Of a stretch of DNA of 55,376 nucleotides, positions 52,355 through 55,376 are shown piece after piece. Position 1 is the stretch's first letter. The number at the start of each line of letters is the position of its first letter. The notes under the pieces were generated by a model. The model saw only the letters and a list, made by a program, of their open reading frames with translations. It was not told where the DNA came from and ran no database searches. This DNA comes from CAVQEK01 sp964596645 (GTDB lineage: Bacteria; Bacteroidota; Bacteroidia; Cytophagales; Cyclobacteriaceae): positions 1-55,376 of the forward strand of contig CAZQVB010000030.1 in assembly GCA_964596645.1 (NCBI GenBank), given 5' to 3'. The position numbers and the translations under genes were made by a program.

Positions 52355-53635
52355 ATGAATACTGCTATTCGACATATTTGGAATTACCTCTCTGTAGCAG
52401 GGCTCGCCCTGCTGCTGCTGGCCTGCGATAAGGATCAGCCGGAGCCGGGCGCCCGCAGCGAAGTATTGCCGCAGGTGACTCCTATGCAGCAGGAGTTGGT
52501 TGCCATCAACAACAATATGGCGTATCGCCTGCTCCAGGCGCTTTCGAACGAAGACCGGCAGGGCAATATTTTCTTTTCACCCCTCAGCATAGGCATGTCG
52601 CTTGGCATGCTTTACAATGCCACTTCAGGCGAAGCGAAGGCAGAGATAGATCAGGCCTTGGGCAATGAAATATTTTCCCAAAATGATCTGAACAAGGCGT
52701 ACAGCGAAATACTTCACCTGCTGCATGTCGTGGATGAAAAGCGTGAATTGGCCATGGCAAATGCCCTGTGGTATTCTGACAGGCTGACGATTGCAGAGGA
52801 ATACCGGGCTAAGCTGATGGCCTACTACGATGCCGAAGTGCGCGACATGAATATGGCGAGCAAAGCCTCGGTGAATGCAGTAAATCGGTGGAGCAATATG
52901 AAGACTGAAGGCAAAATACCAAAAATCACCTCAGGACTTAATGATCAGGCGCAGTGGCTGCTGATGAGTGGCATCCATTACCGAGGCGCATGGCAACAGC
53001 CTTTTCTTAGCCACGATGGTTTTGTTTCTACTTTTTATACCGCCGACGAGGGTACCGAGGAAGTGCGTATGATGCACGGCGACAATATTTTTGTGCGATA
53101 TGCTAAAGGCGCCGGTGCCGAAATCATCGAATTGCCGTACCACATTGCTCAACTTACCCTTACCCTCATTGTGCCTGAAAGTGAGGGAACACATGCCTTT
53201 ATTGAACACAAGGGCAGTGAACAATTTCTAAAGATGCTGAACGACACCGATACAGTGGTGGCCGATGTTGTCCTGCCTACATTTACCCTGGATCGGAGCA
53301 TGCACCTTAAAGAAGTACTGGGCGCACTCGGCATTAAAAGCGCTTTTGCAGAAAAGGCCGATTACCCTGGCCTCTTTCAAAATACCCGGAATACGCCGTT
53401 GTTTTCCATTGAGCATAAGGCTGGTATAGAGGTGCAGGCTACTGCACTGGCAGATAATGCCACCACTCTGGTCAACGACGGCACTGCAGTGCGTGCTGGC
53501 GCTACACGCATATTGGTCGATAAACCCTTTATTTTTTTACTGAGAGAACATCACTCACAGGCCATTCTGCTTTGTGGCATCTTGAACAGCCCGGGTGTAT
53601 TGCCTGATGGCAACAGCACAGCGTCCACCAAATAA
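52355..53635 (+). CDS. Lipoprotein serpin (serine-protease-inhibitor fold)
   Basis: Lipid-anchored serpin of 426 residues: signal MNTAIRHIWNYLSVAGLALL with lipobox LLAC before DKDQPEPG, then the serpin fold (NIFFSPLSIGMSLGMLYNAT, VNRWSNMKTEGKIPKI, LMSGIHYRGAWQQPF, SIEHKAGIEVQATA, DKPFIFLL). The start is ATG 52355; the frame from 52328 only lengthens the N-terminus. The reactive loop runs from about residue 361 and lacks the usual hinge of Glu/Gly/Thr and small residues, so inhibition is doubtful. The lipid anchor suggests protection of the envelope or a non-inhibitory role. Confidence 0.93.
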   Translation: MNTAIRHIWNYLSVAGLALLLLACDKDQPEPGARSEVLPQVTPMQQELVAINNNMAYRLLQALSNEDRQGNIFFSPLSIGMSLGMLYNATSGEAKAEIDQALGNEIFSQNDLNKAYSEILHLLHVVDEKRELAMANALWYSDRLTIAEEYRAKLMAYYDAEVRDMNMASKASVNAVNRWSNMKTEGKIPKITSGLNDQAQWLLMSGIHYRGAWQQPFLSHDGFVSTFYTADEGTEEVRMMHGDNIFVRYAKGAGAEIIELPYHIAQLTLTLIVPESEGTHAFIEHKGSEQFLKMLNDTDTVVADVVLPTFTLDRSMHLKEVLGALGIKSAFAEKADYPGLFQNTRNTPLFSIEHKAGIEVQATALADNATTLVNDGTAVRAGATRILVDKPFIFLLREHHSQAILLCGILNSPGVLPDGNSTASTK

Positions 53636-53673
53636 ATTTTGAGAGATTGCTTCAATATTGGCTACGTGGCGCA

Positions 53674-53704
53674 TTGCCTCTAGTCAACCATCCTGCTATC
53701 TTCG
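53674..53704 (+). promoter_or_regulatory. Possible promoter of the NAD(P)HX repair gene
   Basis: TTG at 53674-53676 and TATCTTCG at 53697-53704 (one mismatch to TAnnTTTG) with 20 bases between, a standard spacing. It lies about 30 bases before the start codon. Confidence 0.5.
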
Positions 53705-53734
53705 ACGCAGCCAACCTATAAACTGTACCCCACA

Positions 53735-55249
53735 ATGAAAATACTTTCAGCTTCTCAGATTAAGGAGGCCGATCAATACACCATTCAACACGAACCCATT
53801 GCCTCCCTCGATTTGATGGAGCGCGCATCACAGGCTTTTGTGCATTGGTTCTCTTATAAATATTCTAAAGAATGTGCGGTGACCATCATTTGCGGTACCG
53901 GCAACAACGGCGGCGACGGTGCAGCCATTGGCCGGATGCTGCATCTGGCTGGCTGTAACGTCCGCGTCTATGTTATCCATAAATCGGGCAATCACGCACC
54001 GGATTTTCGCGAAAACCTGCTGAGGCTGGAGCAACTGATAGCGGTGGGGGCAATCGACAACGAGGAAGATCTCGACGGCATCGATTGGAACCAGGCGGGC
54101 GTCATTATCGACGCCATCTTTGGTACTGGTTTGTCGAGGCCTGTCGAGGGCTTACATGCCAAAGTCATACAGCGCATCAATGACCGCCAGATGACGGTGG
54201 TATCAGTGGACGTGCCCTCCGGGCTGTACTGCGACAGCCACACGCCGAAGGAAAGCACAGTGGTGAAATCATCGGCCACACTCACTTTTCAACTACCCAA
54301 GCTGGCATTTTTTATGCCTGAAAATGCTGACTACGTATCCAATTGGCAAGTGGCGGATATTGGTTTATCCAAGACATTTATCGACCAGCAAGAGCCTTCC
54401 TACTATTATACCCAGCGCCATGATGTGGTGCACCTGATGGCTAAGCGCAATAAGTTTGATCACAAAACGCATTTTGGCCGTACGATGCTGCTTGCGGGCT
54501 CCATGGGCAAAATGGGCGCCGCGGTGCTCAGCGCCAGGGCCTGCCTACGCGCGGGTGCCGGCCTGCTCACCCTGCACATACCGCGCTGTGGCTACGACAT
54601 CATGCAGATAGCCGTTCCGGAGGCCATGGTTTCGGTCGACCTGAACGAGCGCTTCATTTCCGGCTGCCCCGATTTGGAACAGTTCGACACCATAGCGGTG
54701 GGCCCCGGGCTCGATCAGCACTACGACACTTTCGATGTGCTTTCAAGGGTATTGCAACAGGCAAAGGGGCCTGTAGTGCTCGATGCCGACGCACTGAATA
54801 TCATCGCAAGGGAAAAAGAATTTTTACGCAAACTTCCGGAAGGCTCCATCCTCACCCCGCATCCTGGGGAGTTTAAGCGCATAGTAGGGTTTTGGGCCAA
54901 CGACTTTGAGCGATTGGAACAGCAAATGGCCTATTCCAAAGAGTACAAAGTATTCATTGTGCTCAAAGGTGCCCATACTTCCATTTCTACGCCCGATGGC
55001 AAAGTTTTTTTCAACTCAACCGGCAATCCGGGTATGGCTACCGGAGGCAGTGGTGATGTGCTTACGGGCATTATCACCGGATTTCTGGCACAAAGGCTTG
55101 CGCCGCAGAATGCATGTCTGCTTGCCGTATACCTGCACGGCCTGGCCGGCGACTATGCCGCGCAAGCCCTTACCGAGCAGGCGATGAACGCCTCCGACAT
55201 CATCGATCATCTGCCAAAAGCCCTGCAATCGCTGCAGCAGCACCTGTAG
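53735..55249 (+). CDS. nnr: Bifunctional NAD(P)H-hydrate epimerase / dehydratase
   Basis: Repairs hydrated NADH and NADPH. The N-terminal YjeF domain (about 1-215; QIKEADQYTIQHEPIASLDLM, GTGNNGGDG) is the epimerase. The C-terminal ribokinase-like domain (about 230-504; GRTMLLAGSMGKMGAAVLSA, LTPHPGEFKRI, NPGMATGGSGDVLTGII) is the ADP/ATP-dependent dehydratase. The 504 residues are full length. Start ATG 53735. Confidence 0.96.
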   Translation: MKILSASQIKEADQYTIQHEPIASLDLMERASQAFVHWFSYKYSKECAVTIICGTGNNGGDGAAIGRMLHLAGCNVRVYVIHKSGNHAPDFRENLLRLEQLIAVGAIDNEEDLDGIDWNQAGVIIDAIFGTGLSRPVEGLHAKVIQRINDRQMTVVSVDVPSGLYCDSHTPKESTVVKSSATLTFQLPKLAFFMPENADYVSNWQVADIGLSKTFIDQQEPSYYYTQRHDVVHLMAKRNKFDHKTHFGRTMLLAGSMGKMGAAVLSARACLRAGAGLLTLHIPRCGYDIMQIAVPEAMVSVDLNERFISGCPDLEQFDTIAVGPGLDQHYDTFDVLSRVLQQAKGPVVLDADALNIIAREKEFLRKLPEGSILTPHPGEFKRIVGFWANDFERLEQQMAYSKEYKVFIVLKGAHTSISTPDGKVFFNSTGNPGMATGGSGDVLTGIITGFLAQRLAPQNACLLAVYLHGLAGDYAAQALTEQAMNASDIIDHLPKALQSLQQHL

Positions 55250-55271
55250 CAGGCAGAAAGTGTGAGAGCGC

Positions 55272-55314
55272 TGACTGGTAGACTGGTGGATTGGTAGACT
55301 CGTAGACTGGTGAT
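55272..55314. repeat. Short-step minisatellite, second locus
   Basis: Degenerate steps of 8 bases or so (actggtag, actggtgg, attggtag, actcgtag, actggtga). It shares the exact 14-mer ggtggattggtaga with 614-627 and aligns with that locus over about 40 bases. Confidence 0.75.
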
Positions 55315-55376
55315 TAGTGAAATTACCTCCTCATGAAATAGGTTGACAGGATCCCTACCTAAACCCCAAAAACTGT

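Noticed and set aside
55272..55314. Possible CRISPR array
   Set aside because: Steps are about 8 bases, degenerate, and there are no unique spacers or cas genes.

Overview
The window looks like a chromosomal segment of a member of the Bacteroidota, most likely a Cytophagales-type gliding or marine relative. The evidence is: promoter -7 boxes of the TAnnTTTG class, an SprE/PorW-like lipoprotein together with a protease carrying a type IX secretion C-terminal signal, a TonB receptor/DUF4249/MG2 cassette, an ATP synthase operon that lacks atpD and atpC, and several ATG-less starts without Shine-Dalgarno sequences. The assignment is inferred from gene content only. A run of ten N inside a terminator hairpin shows that this is a draft assembly.

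Layout. Positions 1-1030 hold no gene but a mosaic of degenerate direct repeats, REP-type palindromes and a short-step minisatellite. 1031-5660: purine nucleoside phosphorylase, dnaN (with an apparent frameshift), a C-terminal processing protease and ruvX. 5733-12514 (minus): porW/sprE-like, PBP1A and uvrC, in one probable operon. 12628-19528 (plus): M23 peptidase, bactofilin, atpZ, atpI, atpBEFHAG, with repeated TTG starts and an internal hairpin between atpE and atpF. 19633-23615 (minus): SPOR/coiled-coil protein, fumC and a DUF885 lipoprotein. 23784-27291 (plus): an NHEJ operon of a small Rho_N/SAP-like protein, Ku and three-domain LigD. 27552-34360: ferredoxin-NADP reductase-like protein, Rho-binding antiterminator, outer-membrane barrel, heme A synthase, DEDDy exonuclease and NhaC. 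34361-41277 (plus): a 1423-residue T9SS-exported subtilisin, cinA and a 2-oxo acid dehydrogenase E2. 41325-44750 (minus): a PQQ-type sugar dehydrogenase and the aguA-aguB putrescine pair. 44953-52083 (plus): a tight four-gene envelope cassette (unknown secreted protein, STN-TonB receptor, DUF4249 lipoprotein, MG2/plug protein). 52355-55249 (plus): a lipoprotein serpin with an unusual hinge, and the NAD(P)HX repair enzyme. The minisatellite seen near the left end reappears at the right end.

Functional threads. Much of the segment is core metabolism and maintenance (replication clamp, ATP synthase, fumarase, UvrC, RuvX, NAD(P)HX repair). The rest builds or uses the cell envelope: PBP1A, M23 peptidase, bactofilin, T9SS component and cargo, TonB cassette. 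The parts most worth a second look are the Ku/LigD operon with its small DNA/RNA-binding-type partner, the four-gene TonB/MG2 cassette with an uncharacterised secreted protein, the serpin with a non-inhibitory-looking hinge, the hairpin between atpE and atpF, the palindrome over the heme A synthase promoter, and the dnaN frameshift.
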